A stretch of DNA of 64,000 nt, taken from the NCBI GenBank assembly GCA_014655195.1, contig BNBH01000017.1:119793-183792 (forward strand). Direction: 5' to 3'. The position numbers and the translations under genes are program-made. This document shows positions 1 through 8,053 of the stretch, piece after piece (position 1 is the first letter of the stretch; each line of letters opens with the position of its first letter). The notes under the pieces are model-generated. The model had not been told where the DNA came from and did no database searches. It was given only the letters and a program-made list of their open reading frames with translations. The stretch comes from Streptomyces cellulosae (GTDB taxonomy: Bacteria; Actinomycetota; Actinomycetes; Streptomycetales; Streptomycetaceae).

Positions 1-1504
1 AACGGTCGAGCTCATCCTTGCGGTCGACGTCGAATACAAGCGCGTACAGGGCGAATCGGTCCGTCGCCGCACCGAGGTCCGTCCACCCGAGGTGCCGGGC
101 GACCGCCATACAGCGCGTGGCGCGCGAGAAAGCCCGCGCCCAGTCGTGGCCGGTGACGCGTTCGCAGATGGCCACGACGGGCCGGCCGAGCTCCGTACGG
201 AGCCGCTGCTGGACGGTGCGGGCGAAACCCTCGGCGTCCGCAGCGGCAGCAATGAGCGTGGCATGACCCAGGTGCTCGCCCGCCAGCCCGGCCTCCTGCC
301 GGGCGATCACATGCAAGTGGCGAACAAGCTCGCCGGCCGAGCCGCCGTCGGCCTCGGCGGTGACCACCACGTCGAGAGCATCGAGGTCGATGCCGCGTGA
401 ACGGGCCCGCGTCCGCTGCGTCCCGCTCACGTGGGGACTGGCGACGATCAGCTCGGTGAGCAGCTCACCGCTGAGCCGGTCGGCCGCGTCGGCGGCGGCG
501 TTGTCCTTGAGCATCAGCAGTCCGACGACGTGCGTTGCGAGTTCGAGGCTCCGAACGTCCATGGCGGAAGGCTCCTGGTACTGGCTCCAGACCACCGTGC
601 CCAGGAGACTGTCCCCGGCTCGGATGGTCGCGGCGCTGTGCCGACGGCCGTCCGCGCCCGTCGTGGTGGCCGCACGTCCCGTGCTGCGCGCCCGCTTGAT
701 CACCTCGGCGCGCATCCCGCCCTCCGGCTCTTCGTCCGAGGGTTCACCGGCACCGCCGCGGGCGAGGAGCCTGCCATTGCGGTCGAGAATGACGACCTCG
801 CCCCCCATCCGCTCGGCGAGCTCGGAGGCCACCACCTGTGGTCCGCCGCCTGCGAGGACGGCCCCGGTCAGCGCCTCGTGCACCGACTGGGTTCGCTCCA
901 TCACCACCATCTGTTCCTCGATGGTCCGGTAGGCCGACCGCAGCTCGGCGAGCGCGCCGCGGCTCTCCTCGTAGAGCCGCGCGTTGTCGAGGGCGATCGC
1001 CGCATGGTCGGCGAACGCGCTGAGGAGGGCGATCTCGTCGGCCCGGAACCGGCGTTCGCTGCGGTCGGCGGCGAAGAGCGCCCCGATCACCTCGTCCCTC
1101 ACGAGAAGGGGGACTCCGAGCAGCGCGACCAGCCCCTCCTTGCCGACCACAGCGTCAAAGGCGGGGTCGTGCTGCAGCTCTCCGGCCGTGCGGTAGTCGC
1201 CGACCCAGTGGGCGGCACGAGACTCGAGTACCTTGCCGCCGAGCCCCGTCCCCGGCGTGATGTGAGCGGACCGGAACCCGGCCGAGATGGTGCCCTCACT
1301 GGCCGTGATCCTCAGCACGCCGGCGTCGTCAAGCAGCGACAGGTAGGTGAAGTCAGTGCCGATCAGGTCGTGCGCGTGCCGGACGATGGAATCCAGTACA
1401 TCGTCGACATCGCCCAGGGCGGTCAGGGATCTCGCTGTCGCGTACAGCGATGCGAGCTCGCGCTCGCGGCCCGGGCGGATGTTCGCGTCTTCCCGATCGT
1501 TCAT
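1..1504 (-). CDS. GAF-domain PucR/CdaR-type transcriptional regulator (3' end cut by window)
   Basis: Probable cytosolic transcription regulator that senses a small ligand through a GAF domain. I start it at the ATG on 1504-1502, giving about 501 readable codons that run off base 1 without a stop. Residues about 15-170 read as a GAF domain (GTDFTYLSLLD, ITPGTGLGGKV, GALFAADRSE, AIALDNARLY). A middle region (about 210-450) resembles the long central part of PucR/CdaR proteins; the helix-turn-helix expected at the C-terminus lies beyond the window. The gene diverges from an acyl-CoA ligase across about 250 bp, so control of that ligase or of lipid/aromatic catabolism is a reasonable inference from position only. 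Confidence 0.8.
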   Translation of the reverse strand, partial: MNDREDANIRPGRERELASLYATARSLTALGDVDDVLDSIVRHAHDLIGTDFTYLSLLDDAGVLRITASEGTISAGFRSAHITPGTGLGGKVLESRAAHWVGDYRTAGELQHDPAFDAVVGKEGLVALLGVPLLVRDEVIGALFAADRSERRFRADEIALLSAFADHAAIALDNARLYEESRGALAELRSAYRTIEEQMVVMERTQSVHEALTGAVLAGGGPQVVASELAERMGGEVVILDRNGRLLARGGAGEPSDEEPEGGMRAEVIKRARSTGRAATTTGADGRRHSAATIRAGDSLLGTVVWSQYQEPSAMDVRSLELATHVVGLLMLKDNAAADAADRLSGELLTELIVASPHVSGTQRTRARSRGIDLDALDVVVTAEADGGSAGELVRHLHVIARQEAGLAGEHLGHATLIAAAADAEGFARTVQQRLRTELGRPVVAICERVTGHDWARAFSRATRCMAVARHLGWTDLGAATDRFALYALVFDVDRKDELDR

Positions 1505-1758
1505 GGCCCCTGCGTCGTACGTCGGTGGCCGGCCGTCGATGCAGGACGGGGCCCGTGGCTGTCGTGCGGGGCAGTAGATTATTCGTCCACCGTGACGAGT
1601 GCACTTGTGGTCGATGTTCACCTCCCAGCGCGAGGATCTCAGCTCTTACGGTGATGCAGACCACGGGGTCGGCACTCGAACGGGGCACCTGCCACGACGC
1701 GAGGGCCCGCGGGGCGGGTCGCCCTGCGCCCTGAACAGAATGCGAGGAGCAGGCGCAC

Positions 1759-3372
1759 ATGGACGGGCTCATGCAGCCGAGGCCACTGACGATCGCACAC
1801 CTCTTCGAGCGGGCTGAGACATTGTTCGCGCACAAGCGCGTCATCGACGCCGACGGGGACGAACTCGACTACCGCTCATGGGCACACCGGGTACGCCGCC
1901 TGGTCACCGCGCTCACCGCATTGGACGTTCCACCCGGAGCACGCGTGGCGACGTTGGCGGCGAACCATCGCCGACACCTGGAGGTCTATGCCGCGGCACC
2001 GATCAGCAAGCGAGTCCTCCACACCCTCAACATCCGGCTCTCGGCGGACCACCTCGCCTACATCATCGAACACGCCGGTGACGACGTCGTGTTCCTCGAC
2101 CGGCGGCATCTGCCACTGATCCAGAAGTGCCTCGACCGGCTGGCGGGCGTCCGGCATTGGGTCGTATTCCCCGACGGCACCGACGGCGAGCTGCCATCGG
2201 ATCCCCGCTTCCACGACTACGACGACCTGGTGGCCGGCGCCGAGCCGTACAAGGGTTCCTTCGAGGCCACCTTCAGCAGCGCGGAGGAGAACCTGGCGGC
2301 CGGCCTGTGCTACACGTCGGGGACGACCGGGCGACCGAAAGGTGTCCTCTACAGTCACCGGTCGACCGTGCTGCACTGTCTCGGGACCTTGGCGGCCGGA
2401 CTCATCGGTGTCAACGAGCGCGACGTGGTCCTGCCGATCGTCCCCATGTTCCACGCGAATGCGTGGGGACTTCCGTACGGCGCGCTGATGGCGGGCGCCG
2501 ACCTCGTACTGCCGGGCCCCTCAGCCGGGCGCGAGCACCTGGCCGAACTGATGGAGCGCCACCAGGTCACGCTGGCAGCTGCTGTACCCACCGTCTGGAC
2601 CGACCTGCTCCCGGGGCTCGCGAATCGGAACCTGAGAGCGCTCCGCCTCCTCCTCGGCGGCGGTTCGATGGTCACCCCGGAGCTCTCCGCGGCATACCAG
2701 GACGCGGTCGGAGTCCCGCTGACGCACTCCTGGGGGATGACGGAGGTCAGTCCGGTCGGAGCCGTCGGAGGGCTCCGCAGCCAGCACGACGGCCTCGACG
2801 ACGAGAAGCTCGACGCCGTCAGGGGTGCGCAGGGACAGCCGATCCCCTTGGTGAGTCTGCGCATCGTCGGCGTCGAGACCGGTGAGCAGATGCCCCATGA
2901 CGGGAAGGCCGTCGGCGAGCTCCAGGTCGCGGGCCCCTGGGTGGCGGGCGGCTACTTCGGAGGCGAGGGCGCCGACAACTTCACCGTGGACGGCAGGTTG
3001 CGCACCGGCGACCTGGCAACGATCGACGAACACGGCTACGTACGACTCGTCGACCGAATCAAGGACCTGATCAAGTCCGGTGGTGAGTGGATCTCCTCGG
3101 TCGAGCTGGAGGCGGCCATCGCCACGCACCCGCACATCGAACAGGTCGCCGTCGTCGCACGGGACGATCCACGATGGGGCGAACGCCCGGTCGCCTTCGT
3201 CGTCCTGCGCGCGGGCGCGACCACAAGCGTGGAGCAGCTCCGCGCGCACGTCTCGCGCCAGGTCGCCTCATGGTGGCTGCCGGACGAGTTCATCATCCTC
3301 GACGCCATCCCCACGACGGGGACGGGCAAACTGTCCAAGGAGGCACTGCGGCAATCACTGCGCCACTCGTGA
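1759..3372 (+). CDS. Long-chain fatty-acid-CoA ligase / AMP-dependent acyl-CoA synthetase
   Basis: ATP-dependent ligase expected to activate a fatty or aryl acid to the acyl-adenylate and then the CoA thioester. The 537-residue length is normal for the ANL superfamily. Visible signatures are the P-loop-like A3 motif CYTSGTTGRPKG (about residue 180), the A5 region HSWGMTE, the hinge GDLATIDEHGY followed by VDRIKDLIKSGGEWIS, and the C-terminal lysine motif TGTGKLSK (about 525). All catalytic motifs look intact. A GAGGAG Shine-Dalgarno lies about 10 nt before the ATG. The closest families are medium/long-chain acyl-CoA synthetases; the substrate cannot be read from sequence. It diverges from a GAF/PucR-type regulator. 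Confidence 0.92.
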   Translation: MDGLMQPRPLTIAHLFERAETLFAHKRVIDADGDELDYRSWAHRVRRLVTALTALDVPPGARVATLAANHRRHLEVYAAAPISKRVLHTLNIRLSADHLAYIIEHAGDDVVFLDRRHLPLIQKCLDRLAGVRHWVVFPDGTDGELPSDPRFHDYDDLVAGAEPYKGSFEATFSSAEENLAAGLCYTSGTTGRPKGVLYSHRSTVLHCLGTLAAGLIGVNERDVVLPIVPMFHANAWGLPYGALMAGADLVLPGPSAGREHLAELMERHQVTLAAAVPTVWTDLLPGLANRNLRALRLLLGGGSMVTPELSAAYQDAVGVPLTHSWGMTEVSPVGAVGGLRSQHDGLDDEKLDAVRGAQGQPIPLVSLRIVGVETGEQMPHDGKAVGELQVAGPWVAGGYFGGEGADNFTVDGRLRTGDLATIDEHGYVRLVDRIKDLIKSGGEWISSVELEAAIATHPHIEQVAVVARDDPRWGERPVAFVVLRAGATTSVEQLRAHVSRQVASWWLPDEFIILDAIPTTGTGKLSKEALRQSLRHS

Positions 3373-3627
3373 GAACCCGGTTCAGCAGCTTGATCAGCGC
3401 AGCCGTCGCCGCCTTCCTCTTCGTCGACGGCGAGGCCCGCGACGTGGTCGGCCCGGCGGGGTGACCGCGCAGGCGCCCGTGGAACGGATGTCGCTCAACC
3501 ACGCGCCGGCAACCGCGCCGCGGCCGGTGCGGCACCGCGAACGCCGGGCGGGACCTTGGACGTCAGTTGTCGGCCGGCGGCAGGTGAGACACGTGGCACG
3601 CCCCGCCCGCACATCGGGAAAGCAGAG

Positions 3628-3698
3628 GAACAGCAGGTCAGACGCCCTTTGCAGCAGGCTCCAGAATCGCCACGCACTCCACATGATGCGTCATCGGG
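3628..3698. repeat. Left copy of a 71-bp direct repeat (att-like) flanking the defence island
   Basis: Aligned by eye without gaps to 18490-18560 on the same strand, 14,862 bp away: about 57 of 71 bases match, including a perfect 20-bp core (agaatcgccacgcactccac at 3663-3682) and perfect blocks at 3633-3641 and 3690-3698. Similarity stops at both edges. The right copy is the 3' end of the intact RNA methyltransferase gene plus about 10 bases past its stop. This is the pattern left when an element integrates into a gene's 3' end and restores it, but no integrase is visible. Confidence 0.6.
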
Positions 3699-3720
3699 TT
3701 CATGTTCCACGCAGAGAAGC
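3638..3720 (-). pseudogene. Orphan 3' fragment of a TrmA/RumA-type RNA methyltransferase gene
   Basis: Reading the minus strand to the TGA at 3640-3638 gives a short tail with PMTHHVECVAILEPAAKGV. The intact methyltransferase at 18500-19828 ends PMTSHVECVAILEPAEKSR. The match covers only about the last 20 codons; upstream (beyond about 3698) the reading continues as WAFVSFSAWNMN, which does not match the intact protein. The fragment has no start and is too short to function. It could instead be the tail of a different family member whose body was lost. Confidence 0.55.
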
Positions 3721-3861
3721 TGACAAAGGCCCAGTTCAGAGGCCGTTTCATTGGCGTTAAGAAGGCTTGTTGAAGAGTGGGAGCGTCAGACGAGCGTCAT
3801 GGAGGCGGCTTCCCCACATGCCCTGCCCGGGGTCCTGCCGCACCGACCACAAGCGGTGTAC

Positions 3862-3885
3862 GAACCGCTCCAGAAGGAGCGGTTC
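3862..3885. repeat. Hairpin, 10-bp perfect stem with AGAA loop
   Basis: GAACCGCTCC / AGAA / GGAGCGGTTC. Perfect inverted repeat in the gene-poor stretch before the helicase operon. It is not followed by a T-run; it could be a processing or protein-binding structure, or a mobile-element remnant. Confidence 0.5.
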
Positions 3886-4037
3886 GGCCGGCGCGTCAAG
3901 GGCGCCAGCCACAGACAGTCGAAGGAGCGGGTTTGCCACGTCGGGCAGGTGCGCAGGTCGGCCAAGGAGCTCTGCGTGAACGTCAACGGCGTCGACGCAG
4001 AGAGGGAGCCGTACCGCGTTCCTGAGCCTGAGAACGC

Positions 4038-4068
4038 CTCCGCCCTGTCCGGTACGGACAGGGCGGAG
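4038..4068. terminator. Strong hairpin (13-bp stem) upstream of the helicase operon
   Basis: CTCCGCCCTGTCC / GGTAC / GGACAGGGCGGAG, a perfect 13-bp stem with a 5-nt loop, about 215 bp before the helicase start. A second, weaker inverted repeat (GCGTTC...GAACGC, 4016-4037) abuts it. Streptomyces terminators often lack a U-tract, so it could insulate the operon from upstream transcription. I infer the terminator role from structure only. Confidence 0.45.
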
Positions 4069-4285
4069 AAACACGGCACACTGGCGTTCCAGCAGGTCGA
4101 CGATCAGCGGTACCGGGCGAGGGCGGCGGTCCGCATGGTGCCGATCCCGTCGTTACGGCCGGATCGGGTGACCAGGGTGTCGTGCAGAAGCATGACGGGA
4201 TGGTGACAGCCCTCACCGACACCGCCCATTTGCCCCATACTTGCGGCAACGCGTGTGCTGCTGGCGCAAGGGGGGGGCGAGGGCT

Positions 4286-7200
4286 GTGGCATTCGGGGTG
4301 GAGCAGGTCGTCGATCTGATCAAGTACTTCTGCTGCGACGCGGCGACCGCCCGCTGCGGGCCGTACGAGGCAATGGTCCCGGACGAGCCGATCGACCTCG
4401 GGGAGCTGCTGCCGGGGCATCTGTACCTGACACGGGAGCTGTTCGACGCGGAGACGAACCGGCAGGTCGACGTCTCGGTGTACCTGGGGCTGACGAAGCT
4501 GGGTGGTCTGCTGTGGGACCAGCAGGTGCGGGCACTGACCCGGCTGTCGGGGCTGGAGCATCCTTGTCTGCCGGTGCTGCTGGGCGGTGGTTACCTGGAC
4601 GCCGTCACGGCGAAGGACGCGGGGCTCAGAACGGAGTCGGGCGAGGGGATCGAGGCCGCATTCATCGCCACCGTGGGGGCGGACAACCAGCTCTCCCCGG
4701 CGGACGGCGAGAACTTGCGCAAGGATCCGGCGGGGGCGCTGAGGCAGTTCGAGCTGCTGGCGGACGCGCTGGCGCTCGTGCACGACCTGGGCCTGACGCA
4801 CCGCCGGCTCTCCCCCGCCGCGCTGGACGTGGTCGTCGGGTCCGACGGCGAGCACCGGCTGCGGCTGGCCCGGTTCGAACTGAGCTCCTTCGTGGCGGGG
4901 CTGCTGAGTGGCGCCTCCGCGGACTCCTCCGCAGCCGGACAGCTGCGGGAGCTGGTGCTGGCGGAGGGGCCCGAGCCGCTGCCGTATCTGGCGCCGGAGC
5001 GGCTGGCGTACCTGCTGCCCCGGCCGGGCGAGCCGGACAATGTCGTGGAGAGCGCCAAGGGTGACGTGTACGGGCTGGCGGCGGTCGCCTGGGAGTGGTT
5101 CGTCGAGCCGCTGCCGCAGGACCTGGTACCGGAGCGTGTTCCCCGTGAGGCGGCGGAGGTGGTGACCGAGCGAGACCGGCTGAAGCGCCTGGGCGAGCAT
5201 CTGCGGGGCCGGCTGCAGCATGCCCGGCTGCCGTCTGCGCTGCGCGACCTGCTGCGGCGGATGCTGGACCCGCACCCGCGGAACCGGCCCACCGCAGATG
5301 AGGTCGCGGGCTACCTGAACGAGCATCACGAAGCGAACATGATCGAGTTCGGCGGCGCGGTGAGCAGCCTGCCGCATCTGCTGGCCTTCATGCCGGAGCG
5401 GGGCGAGGAGACCCTGGGCAAGTGGAAGTGGCTGGAGCACCCGGCGGACAGTGAGGCCGGCATCCGGGAGACGGCCGAGCTGCTCCGTACCGACCTGCGC
5501 CGCGGCGAGGTGCTCTGGTCCCCGGACGGCGCCGACCCGTTCGTCAATGGCGGCTCCACGGAGAGCAAGCGGGAGGCCACCGTGGTGCTGGCGGGCGCCC
5601 GTGCCCTGTGGTTCTGCCAGTTGCTCCGGCCGCAGCAGGGTCTGAGCCTGGGGGCTTCGATGCCCGAGGTGCTGGTTGTGAAGTACGTGGCGCGGCTGGA
5701 CGCGTACGGGGTGCAGAACAAGCTGGAGGATCTGCGGGCGGCCTCGCTGAAGCGCCCCATGCCGGAGATCAAGGCGCTGAGTTACCGCACCCCGGCGCCG
5801 CGGCTCAACGCACTGCGCCGAGACCGGCCGAGCTGGGAGGAGTTCACCGACGCCATCCGCCCGGCCGTCGCGAAGTCCACCGCGCAGCTGGACTACGAGC
5901 GCGCCATCAACTGGCTGCTGGAGTTCCAGGGCGTCGAACTGCGCGCCCGCCGCTACCCGTACGAGACGGTGGCCGACGCCCCGGGCGACGGCACGCTGGT
6001 GCGCTGGGACCAGAAGCGCGACCAGGAGCGGGTCCATAGTCACGCCCTGCTCACCAAGTACGCGGGCAACCCCGAACTGCGGCCTCCGTTCGGGGAGTTC
6101 TTCGGCCGACTGGAGAACGAGGAGAGCGGCAGCGCCGATGTCGAGGTGTACGCCGGGGACCACGACCGCAAGGGGCAGAACCTACGAAGCGTACAGGCGC
6201 AGGTGGTGCGGGTCGAGGGCGGCGACCGGATCGTGCTGCAGCCCAAGCCGGGGCAGAAGAAGATCCCGCCGCGGGGCTGGATCCGACCGGCCGACGACAT
6301 CGGCTCGGAGACGGTGCTGCGTCGGCAGGCGGACGCGCGCTGGGAACTGTTCGCCCTCAAGTCGCTGGTCAGCCAGTTACGCAGGCCGTTCTCACTGCCC
6401 ACGCTGCCGCAGCGCTGGGCGGACGCGGGCGAGGGCCTGCTGAAGGGCGGCCGGCAGGCGGTGCGGGACATCCTGGTGCACCAGCCGTTCTTCGCCCTGC
6501 AGGGGCCGCCGGGGACGGGCAAGACGACGGTCACCGCGCGCGCCGTCGCCGCCTATCTGGAGCAGGAGTCCGCCCATCGCATCCTGGTCTCGGCCCAGTC
6601 CAACTTCACCCTGGACAACCTCGCGGCGCGCATCCTGAAGGACATCGGCGCACGGAACGACGAAGGGCCGACGGACGCGGACCCCGACGTCCCGATCGCG
6701 CTGCGGGTGGTGTCCCAGCGCGGCAACCCGGACGAGCAGGTCCGCCCCTGGCTCCGCAGCGAGCTGGTGCTGCGCCGGGCTCGGCAGATGCGGCAGGGCA
6801 TCGACGAGCAACTGGCCGCCGGGGTGGACCCGGACGTGCGGCCGGTGCTTGAGCGGTGGCGCGACATGCTGGACCCCGGTGCCCGGGAGCCGGTACTGCC
6901 GGAGCTGGCGGACCGGCTGCAGCGCGGCGCGAACATCGTCTTCGCCACCTGCGCCACCGCCACGCCGCGCAACCTGGGGACCACCGGCGGGGCCTCGTCG
7001 TTCGACTGGGTGATCGTCGAGGAGGCGGCCAAGGCATGGCCGACGGAGCTGGCGATACCGCTGGTGAGGGGTACCCGCTGGACGCTGATCGGGGACCACT
7101 TCCAGCTGCCGGCACATCGGCGGGACGAGGTGGTGCGGTTCCTCGACTCGTGCGTCAACGATCCCAGCACCGCGATCGCCGCCGCGGGCACCGACCGCAA

Positions 7201-8053
7201 GACGTATCTGCAGGCGTTCGACATGTTCGGCAGCCTCTTCCCCGAGCAGGAGCCCGCAGACGAGAACACCGGCACCGGTGCGGGTGCCGGCACGGACACG
7301 GGTACGGACACCGACGTGGAGTCGCGTACCTGGCGAAACCGGCCGACGGCGCGGCTGTCCACCCAGTTCCGCATGCGTGAGCCGATCGCGCAGGTGGTCA
7401 GCCGGGTGTTCTACCCGCGGCCGCCGCGCCCCGGGGAGCGCCCGCCCGAGGACGGCATGCCGCTGGGCGGGCTGGCCACCCACCACCCGGAGACCCCGGC
7501 ACCGGTGGAGGCGCCGGGCTGGCTGCGCGGCCGTGCCCTGGTGTGGCTGGACACCGCGGGGCTGCCGAACTGCCAGGAGCAGCCGTACTGGAAGAACGAG
7601 GGCGAGGCGGACATCGTGCACCGCCTGGTGTCGGCCATGCGCCCGGCCCCGGTTCCGGGCCGCAACGGTTTCAGTACCGAGCCGCTGGCGGTGCTCACCC
7701 CGTACCGCCGGCAGGCCGAGGTCCTGCACCGCTACGGCGACCTGTCGCGGTTCGTGCAGACCGTGCACGCCTTCCAGGGCCGGGAGGCGGACATCGTGGT
7801 GGTCTCGCTGGTGCGGAACAAGCGGCGCGGCTCGGGCAGCACGGCCGAGAGCTTCGGGCACCTGTCCCGCCGGGACCTGATCAACGTCCTGTTCTCCCGA
7901 GCCCGACAGCTGCTGGTGGTGGTCGGGGAGTACACGCACTACGCGGGGTTCGAGAACGGCGGCGACACCTTCTGGCAGACCGTCTGCCAGGCGGTGGACC
8001 ACTACGGTGTCGTGCTGAACGCCGCCGACGTCCTGTCCTTGGAGGCGAGGTGA
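4286..8053 (+). CDS. Pseudokinase-SF1 (Upf1/COG1112-type) RNA/DNA helicase, Mokosh MkoA-like
   Basis: About 1255-residue protein joining an N-terminal kinase fold to a C-terminal superfamily 1 helicase. The kinase-like part (about 30-345) keeps LVHDLGLTHRRLSP (about 171), YLAPERL (about 235), KGDVYGLAAVAWEW (about 259) and PRNRPTADEV (about 332), but HRD is HRR, the DFG position reads RFE, and no VAIK lysine is evident, so it is probably a pseudokinase. Helicase motifs look intact: GPPGTGKTT (about 740), VIVEEAAKAW (about 908), QFRMREP (about 1027), TVHAFQGREADIVVV (about 1160). Kinase-like domain plus COG1112 helicase, followed by a PLD protein, is the arrangement described for Mokosh type I anti-phage systems. 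I chose GTG 4286 because of the G-rich SD just upstream; an in-frame ATG at 4241 is the alternative. Its stop overlaps the next start by 4 bases. Confidence 0.85.
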   Translation: MAFGVEQVVDLIKYFCCDAATARCGPYEAMVPDEPIDLGELLPGHLYLTRELFDAETNRQVDVSVYLGLTKLGGLLWDQQVRALTRLSGLEHPCLPVLLGGGYLDAVTAKDAGLRTESGEGIEAAFIATVGADNQLSPADGENLRKDPAGALRQFELLADALALVHDLGLTHRRLSPAALDVVVGSDGEHRLRLARFELSSFVAGLLSGASADSSAAGQLRELVLAEGPEPLPYLAPERLAYLLPRPGEPDNVVESAKGDVYGLAAVAWEWFVEPLPQDLVPERVPREAAEVVTERDRLKRLGEHLRGRLQHARLPSALRDLLRRMLDPHPRNRPTADEVAGYLNEHHEANMIEFGGAVSSLPHLLAFMPERGEETLGKWKWLEHPADSEAGIRETAELLRTDLRRGEVLWSPDGADPFVNGGSTESKREATVVLAGARALWFCQLLRPQQGLSLGASMPEVLVVKYVARLDAYGVQNKLEDLRAASLKRPMPEIKALSYRTPAPRLNALRRDRPSWEEFTDAIRPAVAKSTAQLDYERAINWLLEFQGVELRARRYPYETVADAPGDGTLVRWDQKRDQERVHSHALLTKYAGNPELRPPFGEFFGRLENEESGSADVEVYAGDHDRKGQNLRSVQAQVVRVEGGDRIVLQPKPGQKKIPPRGWIRPADDIGSETVLRRQADARWELFALKSLVSQLRRPFSLPTLPQRWADAGEGLLKGGRQAVRDILVHQPFFALQGPPGTGKTTVTARAVAAYLEQESAHRILVSAQSNFTLDNLAARILKDIGARNDEGPTDADPDVPIALRVVSQRGNPDEQVRPWLRSELVLRRARQMRQGIDEQLAAGVDPDVRPVLERWRDMLDPGAREPVLPELADRLQRGANIVFATCATATPRNLGTTGGASSFDWVIVEEAAKAWPTELAIPLVRGTRWTLIGDHFQLPAHRRDEVVRFLDSCVNDPSTAIAAAGTDRKTYLQAFDMFGSLFPEQEPADENTGTGAGAGTDTGTDTDVESRTWRNRPTARLSTQFRMREPIAQVVSRVFYPRPPRPGERPPEDGMPLGGLATHHPETPAPVEAPGWLRGRALVWLDTAGLPNCQEQPYWKNEGEADIVHRLVSAMRPAPVPGRNGFSTEPLAVLTPYRRQAEVLHRYGDLSRFVQTVHAFQGREADIVVVSLVRNKRRGSGSTAESFGHLSRRDLINVLFSRARQLLVVVGEYTHYAGFENGGDTFWQTVCQAVDHYGVVLNAADVLSLEAR

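Larger units (their letters stand above)
3373..4285. other. Gene-poor remnant region at the left edge of the accessory island
   Basis: About 0.9 kb without a credible intact gene. It holds the orphan copy of an RNA methyltransferase gene 3' end, then a stretch from about 3723 (gaggccgtttcattggcgtt...) that looks like the end of a mobile element but which I cannot assign, and three hairpins at 3862-3885, 4016-4037 and 4038-4068. A minus-strand reading frame of about 105 codons (3757-4074, ending LFNKPS) is open, but I see no family signature and no ribosome binding site, so I do not call it a gene. Confidence 0.5.

Noticed and set aside
3757..4074. 105-codon minus-strand frame ending LFNKPS as a gene or transposase remnant
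   Set aside because: No recognisable motif or SD; hairpins occupy the same bases. Left as unassigned sequence.
3983..6163. A 726-codon open frame on the minus strand opposite the helicase, and many similar long antisense frames
   Set aside because: High third-position GC opens antisense frames throughout; none shows domain motifs or a ribosome binding site, while the opposite strand carries clear helicase motifs.
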